Origin: Arthrobacter sp. DWC3
Lineage (GTDB): Bacteria > Actinomycetota > Actinomycetes > Actinomycetales > Micrococcaceae
Assembly (NCBI RefSeq): GCF_002929375.1
Contig: NZ_PJIP01000009.1
Location: 103,722-167,721 of the forward strand
Length of the DNA: 64,000 nucleotides
Reading direction: 5' to 3'
Shown here: in pieces, positions 33,489-42,122 of the stretch
Position numbering within the stretch: the first letter of the stretch is position 1
How the letters are laid out: the number at the start of each line of letters is the position of its first letter
The notes under the pieces: model-generated
What the model was told of the DNA's origin: nothing
The model's database searches: none
What the model saw: the letters and a program-made list of their open reading frames with translations, nothing else
Position numbers and translations under genes: made by a program

Positions 33489-35029
33489 AGGTCCACCGCC
33501 CCCGTGGAGATGGGCAGCCGGATCACGAGGGTCAGGCCGCCCCCGGGCGTCTGCTCGGCGTCGAGCACACCGCCCATCACCTCGGTGAAACCCTTGGCCA
33601 CGGCCAGGCCGAGGCCCACGCCGGCCCCTGACGGGGCGTCGTCGAGGCGCTGGAACGGGCGGAACATGGCGGCGACGTCGTCGCGGGACACGCCGTGGCC
33701 GTGGTCGATCACCCGCAGTTCGCTGGCCGGGAAGCCGTTGATGAGCGCCTTGCCCGTGCCTCCGATGGAGGCGGTGACCTCGATCGGCGTATCGGGTGCG
33801 TACTTGACGGCGTTCTCGACGATGTTCGCGAGCACGCGCTCCAGCAGGCCGGGGTCCGCCTCGATGGCCGGCAGGTTCGGCGGGATGGTCACGCGCACGC
33901 GGTCCTCGGCCACGTTGGCGAGGGCGGGCCCGACGACGTCGATCCAGGTGAGCGGCCGCACGTGCGGGTTGACGGCGTCGCCGGTGATGCGGGACATGTC
34001 GAGGAGGTTGTTCACGAGCGCGTCGAGCCGGTCGGAGTAGTCCTCGATGGTCTCGAGCAGCTCGTCCTCGTCCTCCTGGGAGAAGCTGACGTCGGACCGC
34101 CGGAGGCTGCTGACGGCGAGCTTGATGCCGGCCAGCGGCGTGCGGAGGTCGTGGGACACCGAGCGCAGGATCGCGGTGCGCATGACGTTGCCCTCCACGA
34201 GCCTGCGGTTGGTCCGGGTGCTCGCGAGGAGCTCCTGCCGCTGGAGCATGGAGCGCAGCTGTCCGGCGAACGCGGTCAGCAGGCCGCGCTCCCGTGCCGA
34301 GAGCTGGCGCCCGTACAGCGCGAGGGAGAAGCCGCCGTCGACCGGCTCGAGCACCGCGGCGCCGGCCGGCGTCCAGGGATCCGTGGCGGACGCCGGGACC
34401 GCGGGGGTGTCCGCGGCGCGTGGCCGGGCGCGGACGGCGAGCGCCTTCCGCTCCGGGGCGGCGGTCGGCGGGGTGCGCGGTGCGTCGTCGTCCGATCCGG
34501 CCGGGCCGGACGAGGGCTCCGGCGGTCCGAACAGGGCCACCGCCTCGACGTCGAACTGCACCTGGACGTGGCGCAGGAAACCCTGCAGGGTGTCCTCCTC
34601 CGCCAGCACACCGCGCGCCAGCTCGCCGAGCAGGGCTGCCTCCTGCTGCGCCAGGACGGCCTCGCGCGAGCGGCGGGCGGAGAGCCCGACGACGAGCGAC
34701 ACCGCGGTGGCGACGGTGATGAAGATCAGCACCGTGACCACGTTCTCCGCGTCGGAGATCTCGAGCGATCCGAACGGCTCGGTGGAGGTGTAGTTGAGGA
34801 TGATGCTGCTCCACAGGGCCGCGAGCAGGGCGGGCCACAGCCCGCCGATGAGCGCGACGGCGATGACGCCGGCGAGCTGGAACAGGACGTCGACCGCGAG
34901 CAGGGAGGTGCCCACCGCGAAGACGGCGGCCTCGAGCAGCGGGGGGAGGATGAGTGCCACGGCGCAGCCCGCGACGACCCGCGGCCGGCTGACGGGGGCC
35001 GCGAGGGTACGCCGGGCCGCGGCGGCCAT
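33485..35029 (-). CDS. KdpD-like sensor kinase lacking the N-terminal KdpD and Usp domains
   Basis: The 514-residue protein begins directly with the four-helix DUF4118 membrane domain (about 15-118). A GAF-like segment (about 125-265) carries a disordered, proline-rich insertion near 168-222. Next come HisKA with His293 in SVSHDLRTPLAG and an ATPase domain with Asn406 in NIVENAVKYAP. Full KdpD proteins have about 370 more residues at the N-terminus, with a Walker-type KdpD domain and a Usp domain that sense potassium. Their absence means a different input. ATG 35029 shares a base with the stop of the GT87 gene (TGATG), which excludes a longer frame. Confidence 0.85.
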   Translation of the reverse strand: MAAAARRTLAAPVSRPRVVAGCAVALILPPLLEAAVFAVGTSLLAVDVLFQLAGVIAVALIGGLWPALLAALWSSIILNYTSTEPFGSLEISDAENVVTVLIFITVATAVSLVVGLSARRSREAVLAQQEAALLGELARGVLAEEDTLQGFLRHVQVQFDVEAVALFGPPEPSSGPAGSDDDAPRTPPTAAPERKALAVRARPRAADTPAVPASATDPWTPAGAAVLEPVDGGFSLALYGRQLSARERGLLTAFAGQLRSMLQRQELLASTRTNRRLVEGNVMRTAILRSVSHDLRTPLAGIKLAVSSLRRSDVSFSQEDEDELLETIEDYSDRLDALVNNLLDMSRITGDAVNPHVRPLTWIDVVGPALANVAEDRVRVTIPPNLPAIEADPGLLERVLANIVENAVKYAPDTPIEVTASIGGTGKALINGFPASELRVIDHGHGVSRDDVAAMFRPFQRLDDAPSGAGVGLGLAVAKGFTEVMGGVLDAEQTPGGGLTLVIRLPISTGAVDL

Positions 35030-36390
35030 CAGCGGGTGCGGGTGCCGGGGACGGCGTCGTCGGACGGGAGGCGGGTGTGGGTGTCGGTGGAGCCGGCAGC
35101 CGCCGGGCCCGCCGCGGTGTCGGCGGCGTCGGGCAGGCGCCCCGGCCCGGCCGCCGCCTGCCCGTGCAGGGCCCGTGACAGGAGGACCCAGAAGACCGTG
35201 ATGGCGAGGGCGCAGAACACACCCGCGCTGGAGGCCATGAGCCAGCCGGTGGTCAGCTGGGAGTCGAGGTCCTCGGCGCCGAACAGCCGGCCGATGGTCT
35301 TCGGCGAGTAGACGAAGACCAGGAGGGTGGCCACGAAGAGGACGGCCGCCGTCGTGCGGTGGCCCCGCAGCCCTGTGGGCAGCCCTGCGGCCTGGCCGGC
35401 GAGGACCGCCAGGACCACCACGATCCACACCCAGTGGTGGGACCAGGAGATCGGCGAGATGAGGAGCATGAGCAGCGACGTCATGGCGATGGGCAGGAAG
35501 CGGTCGCCCCGGCGCACCGACGTCCTGATGACGTACGCCGTCGCCGCGACGAGCAGGAGGGACACGACGAGCCACGGGACGGTGGAGGGGAAATCGGGGC
35601 CGAGGAAGTGGAGGATGGCGCCGCGGACCGAGAGGTTGTCCACATAGCCCTCGCCGCCGATCCGCCCGGTGTCGCGGAGCATCTGCAGCCAGTACGTCGC
35701 CGACTCACCCGGCAGGAGGACGAACCCGAGCGCGATGGTCCCGAAGAACCCCGCCGCCATGGTGAACAGCTGCTTCCACTCGCCGCGCACGAGGAAGTAC
35801 AGGCCGAAGACCAGGGGCGTGAGCTTGATGCCGGCGGCGATACCCGTGAGCAGGCCGGTGGGCATCCGCCGGTGCGGGCCGGAGAGCAGGTCGGCGGCGA
35901 TCATCGCGAAGAGCAGGATGTTGACCTGCGAGAAGGCCATCGTCTCGCGCCACGGCCCGAGCAGGCAGACGAGGCCGGCCCCCGCGATCGCCAGGGGCAG
36001 CGCCGTCGGGTGGAGGACCACGTCCCGAAGGCTGCGGAAGCCGCCGAGGTACCGCGTGGCGAGCAGCGACGTCGCGGCGGCGATGAGCACCGACAGGCCC
36101 ACGAAGAGGACGGCCCCGGTCTCGGCGCTCACGAGCGTCAGGACGGTGAAGGCCAGGGCGGCGAACGGCGGATAGGTGAACAGGAGCGAGCCCTTGCCCT
36201 CGCCGAAGGAGCGCGTGTAGAGCGAGCCGTCGCCGTCGACCACGGACTGTCCGCCCATGCGGTAGACCCTGAAGTCGAGGCCGATGAAGTCGGCCCACGT
36301 GAACGCCCAGAGGGCCAGGGCCGCGGCCACGACCATCGAGGCGACGAGGCCCAGCGCCCGGGCCATCGCCGGGGAACTGCGCTGGCTCAT
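35029..36390 (-). CDS. GT87-family mannosyltransferase-like membrane protein
   Basis: The 453-residue protein has about ten to eleven membrane helices. Its first extracytoplasmic loop contains [22 protein letters not shown], with the acidic DFxVY pattern typical of polyprenol-phosphate-mannose-dependent GT-C enzymes (the former DUF2029). [12 protein letters not shown] and [11 protein letters not shown] are further family landmarks. Mycobacterial relatives add alpha-1,2-mannose branches to lipomannan, so a role in lipoglycan or cell-wall glycan assembly is likely. The last 45 residues are a soluble, Ala/Pro/Thr-rich tail. It starts at ATG 36390 behind GGAAGGAAAG and is the first gene of the operon with the KdpD-like and KdpE-like genes. 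Confidence 0.85.
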   Translation of the reverse strand: MSQRSSPAMARALGLVASMVVAAALALWAFTWADFIGLDFRVYRMGGQSVVDGDGSLYTRSFGEGKGSLLFTYPPFAALAFTVLTLVSAETGAVLFVGLSVLIAAATSLLATRYLGGFRSLRDVVLHPTALPLAIAGAGLVCLLGPWRETMAFSQVNILLFAMIAADLLSGPHRRMPTGLLTGIAAGIKLTPLVFGLYFLVRGEWKQLFTMAAGFFGTIALGFVLLPGESATYWLQMLRDTGRIGGEGYVDNLSVRGAILHFLGPDFPSTVPWLVVSLLLVAATAYVIRTSVRRGDRFLPIAMTSLLMLLISPISWSHHWVWIVVVLAVLAGQAAGLPTGLRGHRTTAAVLFVATLLVFVYSPKTIGRLFGAEDLDSQLTTGWLMASSAGVFCALAITVFWVLLSRALHGQAAAGPGRLPDAADTAAGPAAAGSTDTHTRLPSDDAVPGTRTR

Positions 36391-36536
36391 GCTTTCCTTC
36401 CGAGGGGCGTGGTGCGTGTACCGGTCGGGGGATGCCCCGGGAACGGCTCATCCAGTGTAGGCACGGCCCCGGGGTGCCGCCCGCGTGCGGGTATGTTGGA
36501 AATCACCCTGCCCTCCTGCGAAAGGCCCCTGCACCG

Positions 36537-37742
36537 ATGTCCTCCCCCAGCGGATCCACCCCTCCCGCTCCCCTGACCGCCATCACGAACGCGCACGTCG
36601 TCCCGATCGACGGCGAGCCCTTCGACGGCACGGTGGTCGTCGAGGACGGCCGCATCAGGGCCCTCGGCGCGACGGTCGCCGTGCCCGACGGCGCCACCGT
36701 GATCGACGCGGGCGGCAAGTGGCTGCTCCCGGGCTTCGTCGACGCCCATGTCCACCTCGGCACGCACGAGGAGGGTGAGGGCGCGGCCGGCGACGACACC
36801 AACGAGATGACCGACCCGAACACCGCCGGCGTCCGCGCCATCGACGCCATCAACCCCTACGACCCCGGGTTCGACGACGCCCTCGCGGGTGGCGTGACCA
36901 CGGTCAACGTGAACCCAGGGTCCGGCAACCCGATCGGCGGCCTCGCCGTGGCGCTCCACACGCACGGCCGCTACCTCGAGGAGATGGTGCTGCGCTCCCC
37001 CAGCGGCCTGAAGTCCGCGCTCGGCGAGAACCCCAAGCGCGTGTACGGCGCGAAGAACAAGATGCCGTCCACGCGGCTCGGCACCGCGCTCGTGATCCGC
37101 GAGGCGTTCATGAAGGCCCGGAACTACATGGGCAAGGCCGACGAGAACGCACGCGATCCGCACCTCGAGGCCCTCGCCATGGTCCTGCGCCGCGAGATCC
37201 CCTGGCGCCAGCACGCGCACCGCGCGGACGACATCGCGACCGCCCTGCGGATCGCCGACGAGTTCGGGTACGACCTCGTGCTCGACCACGGCACCGAGGC
37301 GCACCTGCTCGGCGACGTGCTGGCGGAGCGCGGCACGCCCGTGCTGATCGGTCCGCTCTTCACCACGAAGTCCAAGGTGGAGCTGCGTGGCCGGTCCCTC
37401 GCCAATCCCGGCAAGCTCGCGCGGGCCGGTGTGGAGATCTCGATCATCACCGACCACCCCGTCATCCCGATCAACTTCCTGGTGCACCAGGCCACGCTCG
37501 CCATCAAGGAGGGCCTGGACCGGGAGACGGCGCTGCGCTCCATCACCATCAACCCCGCGAAGGTCCTCGGGCTCGCCGACCGGCTCGGCTCGCTGGCCGT
37601 CGGCAAGGACGCGGACCTGGTGCTGTGGAGCGGCGACCCGCTCGACGTCATGCAGCGCGCCCTGCAGGTATGGATCGGCGGCACGGAGGTCTACTCCTAC
37701 GACACCGCCACCCGCAGCGGCACCGTCGCCCCCCGCGGCTAG
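36537..37742 (+). CDS. Amidohydrolase-superfamily protein (imidazolonepropionase-like)
   Basis: The 401-residue protein has the metal-site HxH in [17 protein letters not shown], with histidines later in [10 protein letters not shown] and LDHGTEAHL and the aspartate in [10 protein letters not shown]. The flanking small beta-sandwich strands ([29 protein letters not shown] and [12 protein letters not shown]) mark a metal-dependent hydrolase of the dihydroorotase/imidazolonepropionase/prolidase group. The exact substrate is not evident. Start ATG 36537 has only a weak AAAGG site; a TATGTT -10 lies 40 bases upstream. The small membrane-protein gene follows after 12 bases and is probably co-transcribed. 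Confidence 0.88.
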   Translation: MSSPSGSTPPAPLTAITNAHVVPIDGEPFDGTVVVEDGRIRALGATVAVPDGATVIDAGGKWLLPGFVDAHVHLGTHEEGEGAAGDDTNEMTDPNTAGVRAIDAINPYDPGFDDALAGGVTTVNVNPGSGNPIGGLAVALHTHGRYLEEMVLRSPSGLKSALGENPKRVYGAKNKMPSTRLGTALVIREAFMKARNYMGKADENARDPHLEALAMVLRREIPWRQHAHRADDIATALRIADEFGYDLVLDHGTEAHLLGDVLAERGTPVLIGPLFTTKSKVELRGRSLANPGKLARAGVEISIITDHPVIPINFLVHQATLAIKEGLDRETALRSITINPAKVLGLADRLGSLAVGKDADLVLWSGDPLDVMQRALQVWIGGTEVYSYDTATRSGTVAPRG

Positions 37743-37754
37743 GCGTCGAACCCG

Positions 37755-38180
37755 ATGAGACCCCGCTCGAACCCCCTGCCGCCCCGACCCTTCACCCTCC
37801 GTGCGGCCATCGTCCTGTGGCTCGTGATCGCGGTGCTGCTCCTCGTCGCGGCCGGCACGTTCATCACGTCGGCAGCGGTGCAGGACCTCGAACGGGCCGG
37901 GTTCATCGGGCTCGGCGCTCTCTTCGGCGCGCTCGCCGTCCTGCAGCTGGTCCTCCTGCTCCCGCTCCGCCGGGGCAGGAGGGGTGCACGGGAGCTGCTG
38001 AGCACCATCGGGATCATCGCGGGGGTGCCGATCGTGGTGCGCGGGACACCGGGCCTGTCCCTGATCGCGGGGGCCATGCTCGTCGCCGTGCTGCTCATGT
38101 GGCTGCCGCAGAGCAGCGACTACTTCCAGCTCACCCAGCCGAAGGCGAGGAAGCGCCTGCGGTGGCCGGGCTCGCGCTAG
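37755..38180 (+). CDS. Small membrane protein of unknown function, 141 residues
   Basis: It has about four membrane helices (near 15-38, 48-70, 82-95 and 100-115). The first 14 residues and the last 20 (FQLTQPKARKRLRWPGSR end) are basic and should be cytoplasmic. I recognise no family. It lies 12 bases after the amidohydrolase stop and just before a strong bidirectional terminator, so it ends that transcript. Confidence 0.65.
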   Translation: MRPRSNPLPPRPFTLRAAIVLWLVIAVLLLVAAGTFITSAAVQDLERAGFIGLGALFGALAVLQLVLLLPLRRGRRGARELLSTIGIIAGVPIVVRGTPGLSLIAGAMLVAVLLMWLPQSSDYFQLTQPKARKRLRWPGSR

Positions 38181-38191
38181 CACCCCGGACA

Positions 38192-38226
38192 GACGGAAGG
38201 CCCCTCCTGCGGAGGGGCCTTCCGTC
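38192..38226. terminator. Bidirectional terminator between converging genes
   Basis: Sixteen perfect pairs (38192-38207 with 38211-38226) around a TGC loop lie between the stop codons of the small membrane-protein gene and metB, which face each other. Confidence 0.85.
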
Positions 38227-38235
38227 CGCGAGGGG

Positions 38236-39396
38236 TCAGCGCAGGACCGAGATGGCCTGCTCGAGATCGGCGATCAGGTCCTCGACGTCCTCGATACCGA
38301 CGGACAGGCGGACCAGGTTCTCCGGCACCGCCAGCTCGGTGCCCTTGACGGAGGCGTGCGTCATGTCGGACGGGTAGTTCATCAGCGACTCGATGCCGCC
38401 GAGGGACTCCGCGAGCAGGAAGACGTGCGTCGACTCGGCGACCTTCTTCGCGGCCTCCGCCCCGCCCTTGAACGTCACGGAGATCATGCCGCCGAAGTCC
38501 TTCATCTGGGCCGCGGCGAGGTCGTGGCCGGGGTGCTCGGGCAGGCCTGGGTAGAAGACGCGCTCCACCTCGTCCTGCTCCTGCAGCCAGCGCGCGATGG
38601 CCGTCGCGTTCGAGGAGTGGCGGTCCATCCGGACCCCGAGGGTCTTGAGCCCGCGCGTGGTGAGCCAGGCCTCCATGGGGGCGGAGACGGCGCCGACGGC
38701 GAACTGCACGAAGCCGATCTTCCCGGCGAGCTCGTCGTCGTCCACCACCACCGCACCGCCGCTGGCATCCGAGTGCCCGCCGATGTACTTGGTGGTCGAG
38801 TGCACCACCACGTCGGCACCGAACGTGAGCGGCTGCTGCAGGTAGGGCGACGCGAAGGTGTTGTCGACGACGAGGAGGGCACCGGCGTCGTGCGCCAGCC
38901 GGGCCGTCGCCGCGATGTCGGTGATCTTCATCATCGGGTTCGACGGCGTCTCGACCCACACCATCTTCGTGGCGTTCCCGGCGATGGCGGCCTTGAGGGC
39001 TTCGGGGTCGGCCATGTCGACGGCCGTGTTGGTGATGCCCCACTGGGACAGCACGCGGTGGATCAGGCGGTAGGTGCCTCCGTACGCGTCGTTGCCGAGG
39101 ACGATGTGGTCGCCCGGCCGGAGCGCGGCGCGGATGAGTGCGTCCTCGGCGGCGAGGCCCGACGAGAAGCTGAACGCGTGCCGGCCGCCCTCGAGCGCGG
39201 CGAGCTGGACCTGCAGCGAGTCGCGGGTGGGGTTGCCGCCGCGGCCGTACTCGTAGCCGTTGCGCAGCCGGCCGATGCCGTCCTGCGCGAACGTGGTGGT
39301 CTGGTACAGCGGCGGGATCACCGCTCCCGTGGCGGGATCGGGGGTCTGGCCCGCGTGGACGGCTCGGGTGTTGAAGCCCTGGGCGGAGGTGGTCAC
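38236..39396 (-). CDS. metB: Cystathionine gamma-synthase/gamma-lyase family enzyme
   Basis: The 386-residue PLP enzyme has the lysine Schiff-base site in VVHSTTKYIGGHSDASGG, with YEYGRGGNPTRDSLQ near the N-terminus and LAESLGGIESLMNYPS towards the C-terminus. These are typical of the Cys/Met metabolism PLP family. The enzyme either makes cystathionine from an acylhomoserine and cysteine or cleaves it to cysteine. The adjacent cbs gene favours a reverse-transsulfuration (lyase) role, although actinobacterial MetB proteins do both. GTG 39396 follows AGGAG, and the gene lies 25 bases downstream of cbs on the same strand. Confidence 0.9.
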   Translation of the reverse strand: MTTSAQGFNTRAVHAGQTPDPATGAVIPPLYQTTTFAQDGIGRLRNGYEYGRGGNPTRDSLQVQLAALEGGRHAFSFSSGLAAEDALIRAALRPGDHIVLGNDAYGGTYRLIHRVLSQWGITNTAVDMADPEALKAAIAGNATKMVWVETPSNPMMKITDIAATARLAHDAGALLVVDNTFASPYLQQPLTFGADVVVHSTTKYIGGHSDASGGAVVVDDDELAGKIGFVQFAVGAVSAPMEAWLTTRGLKTLGVRMDRHSSNATAIARWLQEQDEVERVFYPGLPEHPGHDLAAAQMKDFGGMISVTFKGGAEAAKKVAESTHVFLLAESLGGIESLMNYPSDMTHASVKGTELAVPENLVRLSVGIEDVEDLIADLEQAISVLR

Positions 39397-39421
39397 GATG
39401 CTCCTGGAATTCGGGGGGTGG

Positions 39422-40798
39422 TCACTTGCTCATGTATGTCAGCAAGTCATGACGCGTAAGAATTCCCACCGGCGACCCGACGAACGTCACCATCAGCGTG
39501 TCGCTGTCCTGAAGGCGCTCGCGCGCCGTGACGATGGATTCCAGCGACCCGATGATGGGCAGCCTCGCGTCCATGTGCTCCGAGATCTTGTCCGTCAGCT
39601 TCGCCTCGCCGTGGAAGATCTTCGCGGTGAGGGACCGCTCGTCCACGGAGCCGAGCACCTCGCCCATCTTCACGGGCGGCTCCTGGGACAGCACCGGGAT
39701 CATGGAGACGCCGTACTGGTCCATGATCGAGATGACGTCGCGGACGGTGTCGGTGGGGTGGGTGTGCACGAGGTCGGGCATGGCTCCGCTCTTGGTGCGC
39801 AGCACCTCGCCCACGCTCGTGTCCACGCCGCTGTCCATGAAGCCGTAGGACCTCATCCAGTCGTCGTTGAAGATCTTGCCCAGGTAGCCGCGGCCTCCGT
39901 CGGGCAGCAGGACCACGACGACGTCGTCCTCGGTGAGGTCCTTCGCGACGCGCAGCGCCGCGACGACGGCCATGCCGCACGACCCGCCGACGAGCAGGCC
40001 CTCCTCGCGGGCGAGGCGCCGGGTCATCTCGAAGCTCTCGGCATCGGTGACGGCATGGATCTCATCGGGCACCGCAGGGTCGTAGGAGTCCGGCCACATG
40101 TCCTCGCCGACGCCCTCGACGAAGTAGGGGCGCCCGGTGCCGCCCGAGTAGATCGAGCCGTCCGGGTCGGCGCCGATGATGCGCACGGGGCCGCCCTCGC
40201 GGTCCGCGGACACCTCCTTGAGGTAACGGCCGGTACCGGTGATGGTGCCGCCGGTGCCGACGCCGGTCACGAAGTGCGTGACCCTGCCGTCGGTGTCGTC
40301 CCAGATCTCCGGACCGGTGGTCTCGTAGTGGCTCAGTGGCCCGTTCGGGTTGGAGAACTGGTCGGGCTTGTAGGCGCCGGGGATCTCGCGGACCAGGCGG
40401 TCGGAGACGCCGTAATAGGACTGGGGGCTGTCGGGTGGCACGGCGGTCGGGGTGACCACGACCTCCGCGCCGTACGCCTTCAGGACGTTCCGCTTGTCCT
40501 CGCCCACCTTGTCGGGCACCACGAAGACGCACTTGTAGCCGCGCTGCTGGGCGACGAGGGCGAGCCCGACGCCGGTGTTGCCGGACGTCGGTTCGACGAT
40601 GGTGCCGCCGGGCTTGATCTTTCCCTCGGCCTCGGCGGCGTCGATGATCTTCGCCGCGATGCGGTCCTTCACCGACCCGCCCGGGTTGAGGTATTCGACC
40701 TTCGCGAGGACTGTCGCTCTGATGCCGTCGGTGACGGAGTTGAGCTTGACCAGCGGGGTGTTGCCGATCAGGTCAACGATGGAATTGGCGTACTTCAT
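39422..40798 (-). CDS. cbs: Cystathionine beta-synthase
   Basis: Cbs condenses homocysteine with serine to form cystathionine. The 458-residue protein has the PLP lysine in LNPGGSVKDRIAAKII, the substrate loop VEPTSGNTGVGLALVA, the phosphate-binding GVGTGGTITGTGRYLKE, and a C-terminal pair of CBS domains (about 335-458). The two CBS domains, absent from cysteine synthases, support the name. Regulation by SAM through them is known for the human enzyme but not shown here. ATG 40798 is seven bases behind a TAGCGT hexamer. It leads the cbs-metB operon and is divergent from the permease gene. Confidence 0.92.
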   Translation of the reverse strand: MKYANSIVDLIGNTPLVKLNSVTDGIRATVLAKVEYLNPGGSVKDRIAAKIIDAAEAEGKIKPGGTIVEPTSGNTGVGLALVAQQRGYKCVFVVPDKVGEDKRNVLKAYGAEVVVTPTAVPPDSPQSYYGVSDRLVREIPGAYKPDQFSNPNGPLSHYETTGPEIWDDTDGRVTHFVTGVGTGGTITGTGRYLKEVSADREGGPVRIIGADPDGSIYSGGTGRPYFVEGVGEDMWPDSYDPAVPDEIHAVTDAESFEMTRRLAREEGLLVGGSCGMAVVAALRVAKDLTEDDVVVVLLPDGGRGYLGKIFNDDWMRSYGFMDSGVDTSVGEVLRTKSGAMPDLVHTHPTDTVRDVISIMDQYGVSMIPVLSQEPPVKMGEVLGSVDERSLTAKIFHGEAKLTDKISEHMDARLPIIGSLESIVTARERLQDSDTLMVTFVGSPVGILTRHDLLTYMSK

Positions 40799-40805
40799 GC
40801 CTACA

Positions 40806-40811
40806 ACGCTA
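40806..40811 (-). promoter_or_regulatory. -10 element, leaderless type, for cbs
   Basis: On the minus strand TAGCGT is followed by TGTAGGC and then ATG 40798. No ribosome site is evident. Confidence 0.45.
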
Positions 40812-40869
40812 CCGGCTGCCGCGCCCACCTCCGTGCCGCCGTTACGCCGCAGGACACCCGCGGGCCCGA

Positions 40870-40892
40870 CCACGGCCCCACCGGGGCCGTGG
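40870..40892. promoter_or_regulatory. Palindrome in the cbs/permease intergenic region
   Basis: CCACGGCCCC and GGGGCCGTGG form a perfect ten-base inverted repeat with a three-base spacer. It lies directly in front of the permease's likely -10 (TACTGT, 40895-40900), where a repressor or activator could bind. A terminator is unlikely because no transcript ends here. Confidence 0.4.
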
Positions 40893-40921
40893 AATACTGT
40901 CCCGCGGAACGGAGACCGCCC

Positions 40922-42082
40922 TTGACTCGTCACACTGCCCTGCGCGCGGTCCTGCCGACCCTCGCGGTGGTCTGCGTGGTCACCGGGCTGCTTCCGGGCG
41001 ACGACCTCGCGGCACTGTGGACCCGCATCTGGCCCATCCTCCTCTTCGTGACCGCCATGACCGTGGTCACGGACCTCCTGTTCTCCGCGGGGGTCTTCGA
41101 GCGCGTCATCTCGGCCTCCGCACGCCTCGCCCGCGGCCGCGTGCTCGCGCTGTGGCTCGTCACGGTGCTCCTCGCGGTGACCTGCACCGTCTTCTTCTCG
41201 CTGGACACGACCGCGGTCCTGCTCACCCCGCTCGTGGTGCTCCTCGCACGCCGGGCCGGAGTGCCGCCGCTGCCGTTCGCCGTGACCATCGTGTGGCTGG
41301 CGAACACGGCATCCCTGCTGCTGCCGGTGTCCAACCTCACCAACCTGCTGGTGCAGGAGGAGCTCGGGCTGAGCCCCGCCGCGTTCGCCGGGCTGGTCCT
41401 CGGGCCGGCGGTCGTCGGCATCGTGGTGCCGTGCATCGTCCTGTTCCTGATCTTCCGGCGCCAGCTCTCCGGCGGCTTCTCCCCTGCACCGGCGCGCCCG
41501 GCCGAGGACCGCGTGCTGCTGGCCTGCGGCTACGCCGTCCTCGCGCTCCTGCTCCCGGCCCTGGTCAGCGGCCTCCCGGTGGCCGTGAGCGCGAGCGTGG
41601 CCGCCGTCGTCCTGACCGTCGTCTTCGCGGTCCGACGGCCGGGCGCGCTGACGCCCCGGCTGATCCCCGTCAACCCGCTCGTCCTGGCCCTCAGCCTCTT
41701 CGTGCTCGTCACGGCCGCGCACGCGCAGGGCCTGGATGCGTTCGTGGCACCGCTCGCCGGGGACGGCGAAGGGCTCGTGGACCTGCTGCAGCTGGCCGCG
41801 GCCGGGGCTGCGGGCGCCAACGCGGTCAACAACCTGCCGGCCTACCTCGCCCTGGAACCGGTGGCCGGGTCCCCGCTGCGGCTCGCTGCGCTGCTGATCG
41901 GGGTGAACCTCGCCCCACTCGTGACGCCGTGGGGTTCGCTCGCGACACTGCTCTGGGCCGAGCGCCTCCGCTCGCTCGGTATCGACATCCGCTGGGTGCC
42001 GTTCGCCGTGGCCGGGCTCCTGGTGGCGGCCGTGCTGCTCCCGGCCGCCGTCGTCGTGCTATGGCTGGGGACGGGAGCCTAG
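40922..42082 (+). CDS. ArsB/NhaD-superfamily permease
   Basis: The 386-residue protein has about ten to eleven membrane helices. Signature stretches are DTTAVLLTPLVVLLARRAG and, in the second half, AAAGAAGANAVNNLPAYLAL with NLAPLVTPWGSLATLLW. These pseudo-symmetric NxxP and TPxGS motifs place it in the ion-transporter superfamily with ArsB, CitM and SLC13 carriers. The ion is not determined. The downstream neighbour is a D-malate/tartrate dehydrogenase, so a dicarboxylate is as plausible as arsenite. TTG 40922 is chosen because GGAG lies seven bases upstream and no ATG or GTG fits. The long open frame upstream is an antisense shadow of cbs. Confidence 0.8.
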   Translation: MTRHTALRAVLPTLAVVCVVTGLLPGDDLAALWTRIWPILLFVTAMTVVTDLLFSAGVFERVISASARLARGRVLALWLVTVLLAVTCTVFFSLDTTAVLLTPLVVLLARRAGVPPLPFAVTIVWLANTASLLLPVSNLTNLLVQEELGLSPAAFAGLVLGPAVVGIVVPCIVLFLIFRRQLSGGFSPAPARPAEDRVLLACGYAVLALLLPALVSGLPVAVSASVAAVVLTVVFAVRRPGALTPRLIPVNPLVLALSLFVLVTAAHAQGLDAFVAPLAGDGEGLVDLLQLAAAGAAGANAVNNLPAYLALEPVAGSPLRLAALLIGVNLAPLVTPWGSLATLLWAERLRSLGIDIRWVPFAVAGLLVAAVLLPAAVVVLWLGTGA

Positions 42083-42122
42083 GCTGGGACGGTACGCCGG
42101 ACGCCCCCGAGGAGACCCAGCC

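Noticed and set aside
40799-40921. SAM or other riboswitch upstream of cbs
   Set aside because: The cbs transcript appears leaderless, and the region shows only one simple palindrome, not a riboswitch fold.
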